In this document: one piece after another, positions 7,778 through 15,578 of the stretch | How positions within the stretch are numbered: the stretch's first letter is position 1 | Layout of the letters: each line of letters opens with the position of its first letter | The notes under the pieces: generated by a model | Told to the model about the DNA's origin: nothing | What the model saw: only the letters and a program-made list of their open reading frames with translations | Database searches by the model: none | Assembly: GCA_937872775.1 (NCBI GenBank) | Contig: CALMUA010000196.1 | Location: 1-32,020, forward strand | Reading direction: 5' to 3' | Origin: an uncultured Ruminococcus sp. | Lineage (GTDB): Bacteria; Bacillota; Clostridia; Oscillospirales; Ruminococcaceae | Length of the DNA: 32,020 nt | Translations under genes and position numbers: made by a program

Positions 7778-8862
7778 CAGCTGTTCAGCTCCTTACATTT
7801 CTTATATAGTCCCATATAATCCGAGCCACGTTTTTTCATAACGTTCTCAAGATATTCCTTCCATGCGATACCGTCCTTTGATTCATCCTTTACAATTGCT
7901 CCCTGCAATGCTGAGGCAAGATCATAGTCTGAAATTTTTCCGTTTCCGAAGCTTGCAGCAAGAGCCATGCTGTTTGCAAGAAGTGATATTGCCTCTGCCG
8001 TTGAAAGAACTCCTCCGGTCTGCTTGAGTTTCTGTGTTCCGTCAAGCGTTTTTCCATTTCTTAACTCACGGAATATTGTTATAACGTCCTCTATAAGTGA
8101 TTCTGACGGCATCTGCGCATTAATGTCAAAGCTTCCTGCAAGCTGCAGAACTCTTGTTCTGACAATTTCTATCTCCGTTTTCATATCTGACGGAACAGGC
8201 AGAACTACTATATTGAAACGGCGTTTAAGAGCGGCTGACATTTCATTTACGCCCTTATCTCTTGTATTTGCTGTTGCTATTACTGAAAAACCTTTTTTTG
8301 CAGGAAGCTCAAAACCAAGCTCAGGAACTGATACACGCTTTTCAGAAAGAATTGATATAAGTGCATCCTGAACCTCAGAAGCACATCTTGATATTTCTTC
8401 AAGCCTTGCTATCGTACCTGTTTCCATTGCTCTGTAAACCGGTGATTTGATCATTGCATCCGGGGAAGGTCCCTTTGAAATGAGCATTGCATAATTCCAT
8501 GAGTACTTTATCTGTTCCTCTGTTGTACCGGCTGTTCCCTGTATTACTTTTGTAGAGTCTCCGTTTATTGCTGCTGACAAATGCTCTGAAAGCCATGATT
8601 TTGCAGTTCCCGGATCACCTATAAGGAGAAGTGCTCTGTCAGTTACAAGTGTTGCTATGCATATTTCAACAAGTCTGTCATTACCGAGGTATTTTGGTGT
8701 AATGACTGTGTTTCCTGATTTTCCCCCTGTTATATATGTAAATACTGATTTAGGTGACATCTGCCAGCCTGAAGGAACAGAATTTGTTTCATTTTCAATA
8801 AGTGCCTGTATTTCTTTTTTATATAACTCCTCTGCAGGAAGTCTCTGAAACTCTGATGCCAT
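7777..8862 (-). CDS. MoxR-type AAA+ ATPase
   Basis: 361 residues. The AAA+ core shows Walker A GDPGTAKS (82-89), a Walker B-like segment ARLEEISRC (152-160) followed by DALISILSEKRV, sensor 1 ATANTRDKG (196-204) and the arginine-finger region ALKRRF (211-216). MoxR ATPases form rings that remodel proteins and usually work with a VWA partner, here encoded two genes downstream. The Walker B carries EE in place of the usual DE, a mild departure. The gene starts three bases after the HEAT-like gene, with a purine-rich AAGGGG site overlapping that gene's end. The operon position strongly suggests this is the motor of the system. Confidence 0.9.
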   Translation of the reverse strand: MASEFQRLPAEELYKKEIQALIENETNSVPSGWQMSPKSVFTYITGGKSGNTVITPKYLGNDRLVEICIATLVTDRALLLIGDPGTAKSWLSEHLSAAINGDSTKVIQGTAGTTEEQIKYSWNYAMLISKGPSPDAMIKSPVYRAMETGTIARLEEISRCASEVQDALISILSEKRVSVPELGFELPAKKGFSVIATANTRDKGVNEMSAALKRRFNIVVLPVPSDMKTEIEIVRTRVLQLAGSFDINAQMPSESLIEDVITIFRELRNGKTLDGTQKLKQTGGVLSTAEAISLLANSMALAASFGNGKISDYDLASALQGAIVKDESKDGIAWKEYLENVMKKRGSDYMGLYKKCKELNS

Positions 8863-8865
8863 AAT

Positions 8866-9717
8866 TTAATTTCCCCTTTTTACGTTATGTTCCTGATCGT
8901 ATTTGTAAACTGTGTCTTTTGCAACCTGATTGGAAAAACCCTTGAGAACGTATAATGCCGTATCTCTTAATCTTGCCTTTCCGTTATTTAGTATTCCAAT
9001 AAGTAAATTAGTATTTTCTTCTGTAAAGAATAATGCACGGACTGCTTCTTCACGTATGGCAATTGCAGCAGATTCATTCATTACAAGTGAAATATAAAAA
9101 TCATTTTCCACTTCTCCACAATTTTCAATCACTCTTAATTTTTTAAGTGATTCCTTGCTGTCCTTTACGTCAAAGCTTTCTTTCAGTTCTCTGATAGCTG
9201 TATTCCCGTATTTTTTAATTAGTATCTTTCCACACAGAGTTCCTATTTCGGAATATCTGTCATTAAGACCTTTATAGAGATATGGTTTGATACGATAATC
9301 GAGCAAAGCTTCACTGTCTGTATCCAATGCATTTTTTATTATTTCATATCTGCCCGATCCCTTTTCATTTATTGCATACTGCAGTGCTGATACTTCACTG
9401 CATCTGCACTGAACAGGGATAGTATCGGTTGACGGAATCTTTTGCGTCTGCTCCGGCTTACCGGTAACAGCAGCGGCAGTACATACGGCATTTACAAGAG
9501 TCAACGATTCAAGCAGAAGCTCTGTTTTATCTCCTGTATCTTCGGCAAGGGGCTTTATGGTCTGATAAATTTTTGCAAATACAGGATTTGCTGATGACAT
9601 TTCTGAAAACTGCTCAATTGCTTTTTTGAGTCTGAAATCCTCGCTTATAAGATTTGCTCCTGCAAATGCTGCACTGTTAAGCCTTTCCTGAAGCTGAAAT
9701 ATGTTCATTTTTATCAC
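8866..9717 (-). CDS. HEAT-repeat-like helical protein of the MoxR/VWA operon
   Basis: 283 residues, almost entirely alpha-helical. The second half contains paired helices of HEAT type, for example ESAAIAIREEAVRALFFTEENTN and NGKARLRDTALYVLKGF, so it is probably a protein-binding scaffold. The first half is helical but not repetitive by eye. Comparable operons elsewhere carry a DUF5691 protein at this position; this may be a shorter relative, which I cannot confirm. The start is either GTG 9717 or ATG 9708; the ATG has AAAAGG nine bases upstream and is equally plausible. It lies eight bases after the SWIM gene. No catalytic motif is seen. Confidence 0.65.
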   Translation of the reverse strand: MIKMNIFQLQERLNSAAFAGANLISEDFRLKKAIEQFSEMSSANPVFAKIYQTIKPLAEDTGDKTELLLESLTLVNAVCTAAAVTGKPEQTQKIPSTDTIPVQCRCSEVSALQYAINEKGSGRYEIIKNALDTDSEALLDYRIKPYLYKGLNDRYSEIGTLCGKILIKKYGNTAIRELKESFDVKDSKESLKKLRVIENCGEVENDFYISLVMNESAAIAIREEAVRALFFTEENTNLLIGILNNGKARLRDTALYVLKGFSNQVAKDTVYKYDQEHNVKRGN

Positions 9718-9725
9718 CCTTTTCC

Positions 9726-11111
9726 TTAATATCTTAGCCTTATTATCTGATTTTGCGTAATAAGTGAGAGCGGTCTTGCATAAATTACTCCGTTCTTTAC
9801 ATGAATCTGTGCTGTCATGACATCTGCCTCCGGAAGCACAGTCAGGTTTTCCTTGGCAATATCATCAAGCTCAACAAACACATCTGCACACTTAGCATAA
9901 AGCCTGTCACCATCACTTACAATGCTTTCATATTTGAAAATGACTGTTACCATATCAGGAGAGAGGGGATTTTTTATATGATTTTTGACTGATTTAAGCA
10001 GAGCATTTATATCACCTGCCGCATAATCAATTATCTTTTTTATATCACTCCCGGTTATTTTTCTTATATCAAAGCTGTCCCATCTTATACGTCTGTTGAT
10101 ATCACCCGGATAAAGATATAATTCCGGAGTCATAACCACATCAAAGCATGTGTCGTCCTGTTTTACATACTTTAACGCCTTGATCGGTCTGAAATTTTCC
10201 TTTTTTGAAATTTCTCCTGTCTGAAGGTCGATCCACCAGCCTGTATCTATGTATTCTTTTCTTGCATCATCATAATCCATATCAAAGCTCAGCTCAACAA
10301 GCTCGGCATTCTGGCGGCAAAGTCCTATCTCCTTAAGCTGTGAAAGCTGCCATGTAAATCCGATAGCCTCAAGGAGCGGATCATTTTCAACCGGAATTTC
10401 TCCTTTTTCAATCTTATGACTCAAAAATGCCCTGCCCTTTTTTATAACAGAACGCAACTTTATTACTGATTTTAATATTTCATTACATGCCGTATTTGTG
10501 TCATTACTCATTTGTTTAATATTTATTACAATCGACTTTACTATATTCTGCGGCTCAGGCAGATAATAATCTCCAAGCTGCTTGGAAAGATCCTCATATG
10601 ATGCTTTAGAGGAACCGCCAAGTGATGAAATTCCTCTGCTTATTACTTCGTTTATAAACTTTTCAGCAAGATCCATTCCCTCAAGCTGTTTTTTCATTTT
10701 CTTGACAGCTGCCGCTTTATCAGGCTTTTTTGATTCGCCGCTTTCCTCACGCTTTACCTTAGCCTCATTTGAATCCGCCTTTTTCTGTCGCTTTTCATTT
10801 ATATCTGCTGGTATTTCACATTCTTCAAATTTTTTTGATGCAAGATATTCAAAAAGAATAGCTATGCCATGCTTGCAAGGAAATTGTCGGCTCGGGCATG
10901 AGCACCTGAATACCGGGTTATTTTCATCAATAAAATCAACAGATGTAATATAATTATTTTTTCCGCTTCCGGAACATTCGCCGTAAATAAATGTATTGTC
11001 GCCAGATTTATAAAGCTTTACAAATCCGCCGCTCTTTGATATTTTTTTTGCATTTGTCACCGCATTTGAATTAGGGGCAAGTGCAACAATTCGTTCCTCT
11101 GTTATATTCAT
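9726..11111 (-). CDS. SWIM zinc-finger protein, first gene of the MoxR/VWA operon
   Basis: 461 residues. The N-terminal part holds a SWIM zinc finger, CxCx6CxH, as C70-x-C72 and C79-K-H81 in FRCSCPSRQFPCKHGIAIL. SWIM fingers bind zinc and usually mediate DNA or protein contacts. A lysine/glutamate-rich linker (about 100-135) separates it from a long C-terminal region without a recognised motif. The ATG has GAGGTGAG about seven bases upstream. It is the promoter-proximal gene of five tightly spaced genes, and in related loci it is also the gene preceding the MoxR module. Its role may be target recognition, but that is inference. Confidence 0.85.
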   Translation of the reverse strand: MNITEERIVALAPNSNAVTNAKKISKSGGFVKLYKSGDNTFIYGECSGSGKNNYITSVDFIDENNPVFRCSCPSRQFPCKHGIAILFEYLASKKFEECEIPADINEKRQKKADSNEAKVKREESGESKKPDKAAAVKKMKKQLEGMDLAEKFINEVISRGISSLGGSSKASYEDLSKQLGDYYLPEPQNIVKSIVINIKQMSNDTNTACNEILKSVIKLRSVIKKGRAFLSHKIEKGEIPVENDPLLEAIGFTWQLSQLKEIGLCRQNAELVELSFDMDYDDARKEYIDTGWWIDLQTGEISKKENFRPIKALKYVKQDDTCFDVVMTPELYLYPGDINRRIRWDSFDIRKITGSDIKKIIDYAAGDINALLKSVKNHIKNPLSPDMVTVIFKYESIVSDGDRLYAKCADVFVELDDIAKENLTVLPEADVMTAQIHVKNGVIYARPLSLITQNQIIRLRY

Positions 11112-11160
11112 AATAATCTCACCTCTTATTAAATTTTGCTTTACAAAACATATCAGAAAT

Positions 11161-11197
11161 TTCCGGTTACCCTGTATCCAGGGACACCTTCCCGGAA
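11161..11197 (-). promoter_or_regulatory. Structured 5' leader hairpin of the SWIM operon
   Basis: TTCCGG (11161-11166) pairs with CCGGAA (11192-11197). Nested inside, CCCTG (11170-11174) pairs with CAGGG (11179-11183) around a four-base TATC loop. The fold sits about 50 bases before the SWIM ATG within the 322-base gap 11112-11433. No T-run follows it, so it is not a plain terminator. Confidence 0.5.
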
Positions 11198-11281
11198 TAT
11201 ATCTTGGTATTTCTTATGTGTATTCTTGTTTATATTATACTAAAATATCACACAAATAATTAACGAAAACATCATAAATAC

Positions 11282-11310
11282 ATTTTACTATTATAATGAT
11301 ATTCTGTCAA
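11282..11310 (-). promoter_or_regulatory. Promoter of the SWIM/HEAT/MoxR/DUF5682/VWA operon
   Basis: Perfect TTGACA (11305-11310), a 17-base spacer and TAAAAT (11282-11287). It would give a leader of about 165 bases containing the nested hairpin. A second isolated TATAAT at 11234-11239 lacks a good -35. The stretch CATTATAATAGTAAAAT is repeated exactly at the LRR-cluster promoter (26061-26089). Confidence 0.7.
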
Positions 11311-11373
11311 CGTTTTTTCCCTATATTATAAAATAATTGATTTATTAACAGCCAGGTTTAAAAAAATAAAAAT

Positions 11374-11413
11374 CTCTGTTACCGCTACGGACAAAACCGT
11401 AACGAGAACAGAG
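11374..11413 (-). terminator. Strong, possibly bidirectional terminator after the LRR/dockerin remnant
   Basis: CTCTGTT (11374-11380) pairs with AACAGAG (11407-11413) and TACGG (11386-11390) with CCGTA (11397-11401), with a five-by-five internal loop. The minus strand continues ATTTTTATTTTTT, and the plus strand also runs into T-rich DNA. Confidence 0.8.
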
Positions 11414-11433
11414 AAATTTTTTATAATTTTTAA

Positions 11434-11667
11434 TTAAATTTTCACCTGACTATCTTTAAGATTACTTCTGCCTGTCATGTATCTGATAAGCGAGATAATA
11501 CCAGATACACTTAATTTTTCTTCTTTAACCTGTGTAAGTATATCAGCACCGATCCAGTATTCCCACAGTGTATTGTCATTGCATAGAATTAAAATAGAAT
11601 AATCATTTGACTCCTTGTCATAAAATGAACCATAATATATACTATTAATATATATTATATGTCCCAA
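11434..11667 (-). pseudogene. C-terminal remnant of an LRR/dockerin-family protein
   Basis: The 77-residue frame (start MGHIIYINSIYYGSFYDKE) aligns almost residue for residue with the last part of the three paralogues at 19911-25965: NDYSILILCNDNTLWEYWIG, then ADILTQVKEEKLS and ISLIRYMTGRSNLKDSQVKI. It stops where the calcium loop (YDMNADGK) should follow. It therefore lacks the signal peptide, LRRs and most of the propeller, plus the second half of the dockerin. Both ends are lost, it has no ribosome site, and a terminator follows. This is a dead fourth copy about 8 kb from the intact cluster. A short translated product is unlikely. Confidence 0.75.
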
Positions 11668-11758
11668 AAGAGCTGGTGAGACTTAAAAACTTTTGCATTT
11701 GTCAGATTGCTTATGTCATTACAATGTCTGCCAGCATCAGATCATTACAGGCCATAAA

Positions 11759-11789
11759 GAAATACCACCGGATAAGCCGGTGGTATTTC
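11759..11789 (-). terminator. Terminator of the metal/iron-sulfur operon
   Basis: A perfect 13-base-pair hairpin, GAAATACCACCGG with CCGGTGGTATTTC, around a five-base loop (11772-11776). It lies 43 bases after the last NifX gene. The minus strand continues TTTATGG, only moderately T-rich. A second hairpin (GTATCCG/CGGATAC, 11795-11801 and 11817-11823) lies between it and the gene. Confidence 0.7.
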
Positions 11790-11831
11790 TATTTGTATCC
11801 GTTTATCTGTCAAAGGCGGATACGATTAATA

Positions 11832-12188
11832 CTATTCTCCGCACTCATCATGGTGCTGATGCTCATGACAAACAGAGCCTGTTGACTTGAGTTTACCCTG
11901 CAAATAATTATTAACAGCATCTTCTGACACACCTGATGCACCTGTGATAACCTCAATGTCTTTTTCATTAAAAATATCAATCGCACCCTGCCCCATTCCG
12001 CCTGAAATAATTACCTTTACTCCCTTATCTGCAAGGAAAACTGGAAGAAAGCCAGGTCTGTGTCCCGGATTCGATACGAATTCGCTTCCCGTAATCTTTC
12101 CGTTTTCTGTATCAAAAATGTTGAAGCCCTCACAATGTCCGAAATGCTCTGTTACCATTTTACCTTCGCTTGCTGTTGCTATTTTCAT
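11832..12188 (-). CDS. NifX/NifB-type dinitrogenase cofactor-domain protein with His/Cys tail
   Basis: 118 residues: MKIATASEGKMVTEHFGHC opens the NifX-type (iron-molybdenum cofactor biosynthesis) fold, followed by FNIFDTENGKI, GVKVIISGGMGQGAI and GIEV-like DIEVITGASG. Members without nitrogenase are presumed carriers of metal or Fe-S clusters. The tail CHEHQHHDECGE is rich in His, Cys and acidic residues and looks like an extra metal site. The ATG has AAGGAG eight bases upstream. It is the last gene of the operon, 12 bases after the ferredoxin-ATPase gene. The cargo is unknown. Confidence 0.85.
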   Translation of the reverse strand: MKIATASEGKMVTEHFGHCEGFNIFDTENGKITGSEFVSNPGHRPGFLPVFLADKGVKVIISGGMGQGAIDIFNEKDIEVITGASGVSEDAVNNYLQGKLKSTGSVCHEHQHHDECGE

Positions 12189-12200
12189 AATAAATTCTCC

Positions 12201-13055
12201 TTAAAACAATATATTTTTTATTTTATCCCATATTTCTGCAATTGATTTTGAGGCAGGACTTTCAGGATATTCAGCTATACTTCTGCAATTATTTACTGCC
12301 ATTGAAACAGTTTTATCGTACGGTATTCGGCCTAAAACTTCTATGCCGATTGAATTGCAGTATTCCTCGATTTGATTGGATTTGCTCTCATTTACATCAT
12401 ATTTATTGATACATACAGCGCATTTTGTGCCGAATTTCTTTGTTGTTTCTATAATTCTTTTCATGTCATGAATTCCAGAAACAGTAGGCTCTGAAACAAC
12501 CAGAACCATATTGACTCCGCTGATTGAAGCTATTACAGGACAGCCTATTCCGGGTGAACCATCTATTATTGCATATTCACAATTTCGGGAATTATCTTTA
12601 AGCTGTTTTTTTACCGCTGTCACAAGCTTACCCGAAGCACCACTTCCTGTTTTTAACTTTGCAGTTGAAAAAGTTATGTCATTACTACTATATAACATTA
12701 GCTTGCCTGATGAATAATCTCTCATTTCTATTGCATTAACGGGGCAAATTTCAGAGCAAACTGCACATCCCTCACATTCAGAAGTATTAACTGAAAAATA
12801 ATGAATTGCATTAAATCGGCAAGTTTTTTCGCACAATCCGCATTTTATACATTTTTCAAAATCAATATAGGCTTTTTGAAATCCGTAATAATTACTTGTG
12901 TTCGGTTTAATATCCTGTGCTGTTACAAGATGAAGATTAGGTGCATCAACGTCACAGTCAGCAAAGGCTTTTACTCCGCTTAGTGCAATTAAAGCTGACG
13001 AAACTGTCGTTTTTCCCGTTCCGCCTTTTCCGCTTAGGATAAGAAGCTGTTTCAT
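12201..13055 (-). CDS. MinD/CooC-like ATPase with inserted 2x[4Fe-4S] ferredoxin domain (copy 1)
   Basis: 284 residues. The deviant Walker A GKGGTGKTT (9-17) is the mark of the MinD/NifH/CooC group. Two ferredoxin motifs are inserted after the first strands: C69, C72, C75, C79 and C94, C97, C100, C104. A switch-like VDCDxDxPN variant, DCDVDAPN, lies at 33-40, and DGSPGIGCPV near 165 is the switch II equivalent. Such twin ATPases sit beside NifX and Mrp genes in many anaerobes and probably load or move metal clusters. It overlaps its twin by four bases (ATGA), with a strong AAAGGAGG site. Confidence 0.85.
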   Translation of the reverse strand: MKQLLILSGKGGTGKTTVSSALIALSGVKAFADCDVDAPNLHLVTAQDIKPNTSNYYGFQKAYIDFEKCIKCGLCEKTCRFNAIHYFSVNTSECEGCAVCSEICPVNAIEMRDYSSGKLMLYSSNDITFSTAKLKTGSGASGKLVTAVKKQLKDNSRNCEYAIIDGSPGIGCPVIASISGVNMVLVVSEPTVSGIHDMKRIIETTKKFGTKCAVCINKYDVNESKSNQIEEYCNSIGIEVLGRIPYDKTVSMAVNNCRSIAEYPESPASKSIAEIWDKIKNILF

Positions 13056-13885
13056 GAAACCGCCTCCTTTACTGCCGACAGAAGCTGTCTGAATTTTTGT
13101 GCATAAGATTCACATTCACAAACAGCAATCAGTCCTTCAGAATTAAGCTCGGCAAGCTGTTCCTCATATTGAAACTCGGAAAGGACAGGAATATTATTGT
13201 CCTCACAGAATTTCCTTGCGGGATTATCATTTTCAATACTCTTATTCAAAACTGCTCCAAACGGTTTTTTAAACTGCTTTACGAGCTCATATACCATCTG
13301 AAAATTATGCACTCCGAACAATGTCGGCTCAGCAACCAGCAGACAATAATCAGATTTTTTTATGCTCTCCATGACAACACATGCACTTCCCGGTGGACAA
13401 TCAATAATTGTTTCACTGCTTCCATCAAGCTTTTCAAGAAGTGCTTTAATTACAGGCACACCTGAAACCTCTCCCGTATTAAGATAACCCGTCAGAACTG
13501 TTACATCACTTGATTTTCCTGTTTCTACAACACCTATCTCACGAGGCTTTTCGGTTATTGCTTTTTGAGGGCAAAGTATCATACAGCCACCGCAGGAATG
13601 ACAGACTTCATTGAAAACATAAAGCTTTTCTTTTATCATAGCAAGTGCATTGTACCGGCAGAAATCCATACACTTGCGGCATAATGTACATCTGCTTTCA
13701 TCCCATTCCGGAACACTCACAGAAACAGGCTGTTTTGCTGTAATTTCAGGCTTAAAGAAAAGATGTCCGTTAGGTTCTTCTACATCACAATCAACATATA
13801 CAGCATTTTCAGTAACACATGCAAGATTAACAGAAATAAAAGTTTTACCTGTACCACCTTTACCGCTGAGAACAGCAATCTGCAT
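13052..13885 (-). CDS. MinD/CooC-like ATPase with inserted 2x[4Fe-4S] ferredoxin domain (copy 2)
   Basis: 277 residues, paralogous to the next gene. Walker A is GKGGTGKT (8-15), the switch is DCDVEEPN (32-39), and the ferredoxin cysteines are C66, C69, C72, C76 and C95, C98, C101, C105. IIDCPPGSACVV near 160 is the switch II region. The twins may form a heterodimer, as ATPases of this fold dimerise across the nucleotide. The start overlaps the stop of the NifX gene as TAATG, with GGAGG upstream. The role in cluster or metal transfer is inferred from the family and neighbours. Confidence 0.85.
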   Translation of the reverse strand: MQIAVLSGKGGTGKTFISVNLACVTENAVYVDCDVEEPNGHLFFKPEITAKQPVSVSVPEWDESRCTLCRKCMDFCRYNALAMIKEKLYVFNEVCHSCGGCMILCPQKAITEKPREIGVVETGKSSDVTVLTGYLNTGEVSGVPVIKALLEKLDGSSETIIDCPPGSACVVMESIKKSDYCLLVAEPTLFGVHNFQMVYELVKQFKKPFGAVLNKSIENDNPARKFCEDNNIPVLSEFQYEEQLAELNSEGLIAVCECESYAQKFRQLLSAVKEAVS

Positions 13886-14256
13886 TATTGTTTTCCTCCG
13901 TGATTGTGAAATCCCGAATGAATTTCATCAAGCAAACAAAGCTCTCCTACCTTGAATTTTTCAATATTATCAAAAGCAGTTCCGTCAACCGCTTTGTACA
14001 GAGCAATTTCTGCCGGCTTTAATACTCCAGCTGCATTCTCACCGCAACGGAATGTAATAACCGCTTTCACTCCTTTATCTTCAAGAAGCTGTGCTGCTTT
14101 TATTCCAGCACCGCCTTGACTTGCGGCAGCACTATTATCAATAAATTCATACTCACCACTTTCAGTATCAAATATCACGAAAAGTGGTGTTCTTCCGAAC
14201 GATACACATACAGGTGTATTCATCGTTTTTTCCTCAACAGGTAATGCTATTTTCAT
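13885..14256 (-). CDS. NifX-type dinitrogenase cofactor-domain protein
   Basis: 123 residues from ATG 14256, chosen because AAGGAGG lies six bases upstream and the protein then begins MKIALPVEEKTMNTPVC, the normal family start; an upstream ATG at 14310 only adds a basic stretch. The fold blocks are FGRTPLFVIFDTESG, GIKAAQLLEDKGVKAVI and FRCGENAAGVL. The C-terminus FHNHGGKQ is short and lacks the Cys/His cluster of the other copy. The gene begins inside the C_GCAxxG_C_C gene, an overlap of 23 bases. It may hold a cluster for hand-over to the twin ATPases. Confidence 0.85.
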   Translation of the reverse strand: MKIALPVEEKTMNTPVCVSFGRTPLFVIFDTESGEYEFIDNSAAASQGGAGIKAAQLLEDKGVKAVITFRCGENAAGVLKPAEIALYKAVDGTAFDNIEKFKVGELCLLDEIHSGFHNHGGKQ

Positions 14257-14713
14257 TTTCTTCCTCCTTAGATTTAATGTACTCTTCCATAATTTTTGAC
14301 GCAAATCCAACCAATTCTACACAAGGGCGCTTTTTGTAATAATCGTCAGTTCGGATTTCCGGAACAGGTTTATCAGCACCCGCACCAAGTCCTAATAATT
14401 CATGGCATATAATTGAACCATTTTCCTGCTTAAATTTATCTGCAAGCTCCTGAATAAGTTTATAATGTTTAGTTTTGCTGATGTTATCCTTTGGATCAGA
14501 ATAACCGTAAAGCATTCCTGCAACCATAAACATGCCTGTAACAGCTCCGCAGACCTCACGAAGTCTTCCCATTCCGCCGCCGAATGAACATGATATTTTT
14601 AAAGCAGTTACTTCATCAAGTCCTGTTTTGTCACAAAATGCTAGAAAAACAGCCTGCGAGCAGTTATATCCTTGTTTAAATAGGCTCATCGCTTTTTCTG
14701 AATAATTTTCCAT
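14234..14713 (-). CDS. C_GCAxxG_C_C family redox-type protein
   Basis: 159 residues with the cysteine layout of this family: C18, C42, C55 in CGAVTG, C103 and C130. Other marks are GYNCSQAV (15-22) and FGGGMGRLREVCGAVTGMF (44-62), typical of the group. The family name comes from this pattern. Its biochemistry is poorly known, and binding of a redox or metal centre is the usual suggestion. The start lies one base after the Mrp stop, with GGAGA inside the Mrp end, so translation is probably coupled. The product is cytoplasmic. Confidence 0.8.
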   Translation of the reverse strand: MENYSEKAMSLFKQGYNCSQAVFLAFCDKTGLDEVTALKISCSFGGGMGRLREVCGAVTGMFMVAGMLYGYSDPKDNISKTKHYKLIQELADKFKQENGSIICHELLGLGAGADKPVPEIRTDDYYKKRPCVELVGFASKIMEEYIKSKEEENENSITC

Positions 14714-14714
14714 G

Positions 14715-15563
14715 TTATTTCTCCGAATCGATCATTTTTTCAAAATTGTCTGCTATATTATCAAGCCAATCTCCATCAAAAAGTTCAATAGCACCCTTAT
14801 CGCATGCAGCTGCTATCTTAGGGTTGATAGGAAGCTTTGCTATATTTGTAATATTATTATCTGCGGCAATCTTCTCAACATGACTTTCTCCGAATACACT
14901 TATTTCTTTTCCGCAATCAGGACATTTGAAATAACTCATATTTTCTACAAGACCCAATATTGGAATATTCATCATCTGCGCCATTTTTACAGCCTTTCCT
15001 ACTATCATGGAAACTAGCTCCTGTGGTGACGTAACAATAATGATTCCGTCGACAGGAATTGACTGAAATACAGTAAGAGGAACATCACCAGTTCCAGGAG
15101 GCATATCTATAAACATATAGTCTACATCGCCCCAAAGAACGTCTGTCCAGAACTGTTTAACCGTTCCTGCAATTATAGGACCTCTCCACACAACGGGATC
15201 TGTGTCATTTTCAAGCAAAAGGTTTACAGACATAATTCCTATATCAGTTTTACTTTTTGCTGCAAACAAACCGATTTCACTGCCTTGAGCTTTTTCCTTG
15301 ATACCAAATATTTTTGGAATTGATGGACCTGTTACATCTGCATCAAGAACAGCACTCCTATAGCCTTTTCTATTCATAAGAACCGCTAGCATTGAAGTAA
15401 CAATTGACTTTCCAACGCCACCCTTACCGCTGACAACGCCTATTACCTTCTTAATTGAGTTAAACTCATGTGTTTTCTCTATCAAGCTTTCAGGATTTTT
15501 ACTGCAACCTTCGCATGATTCCTTTGAACATTCCTCTGAACAGGATTTCTGATTTTCTGACAT
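14715..15563 (-). CDS. Mrp/NBP35-type Fe-S carrier ATPase
   Basis: 282 residues. An N-terminal four-cysteine cluster (C8, C12, C17, C20) is like that of NBP35. The deviant Walker A is SGKGGVGKS (45-53), the switch segment DADVTGPSIPK (74-84), WRGPI lies near 126, and DMPPGTGD is at 153-160. The CPxC pair that bridges a [4Fe-4S] cluster between subunits is C214 and C217. Mrp proteins assemble and deliver Fe-S clusters to apoproteins. AGGAGA precedes the ATG. It sits between a flavin reductase-like gene and the C_GCAxxG_C_C gene. Confidence 0.9.
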   Translation of the reverse strand: MSENQKSCSEECSKESCEGCSKNPESLIEKTHEFNSIKKVIGVVSGKGGVGKSIVTSMLAVLMNRKGYRSAVLDADVTGPSIPKIFGIKEKAQGSEIGLFAAKSKTDIGIMSVNLLLENDTDPVVWRGPIIAGTVKQFWTDVLWGDVDYMFIDMPPGTGDVPLTVFQSIPVDGIIIVTSPQELVSMIVGKAVKMAQMMNIPILGLVENMSYFKCPDCGKEISVFGESHVEKIAADNNITNIAKLPINPKIAAACDKGAIELFDGDWLDNIADNFEKMIDSEK

Positions 15564-15578
15564 TTTAACTTCTCCTAA

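Noticed and set aside
11676-11890. Two short plus-strand frames next to the NifX terminator
   Set aside because: They overlap the terminator hairpins and the opposite strand of NifX, and show no ribosome site or family resemblance.
11832-14310. Nitrogen fixation locus
   Set aside because: Only NifX-domain carriers and NifH-like folds occur. No nifH, nifD, nifK or nifB gene is present, and the ferredoxin-fused ATPases are not nitrogenase reductases.
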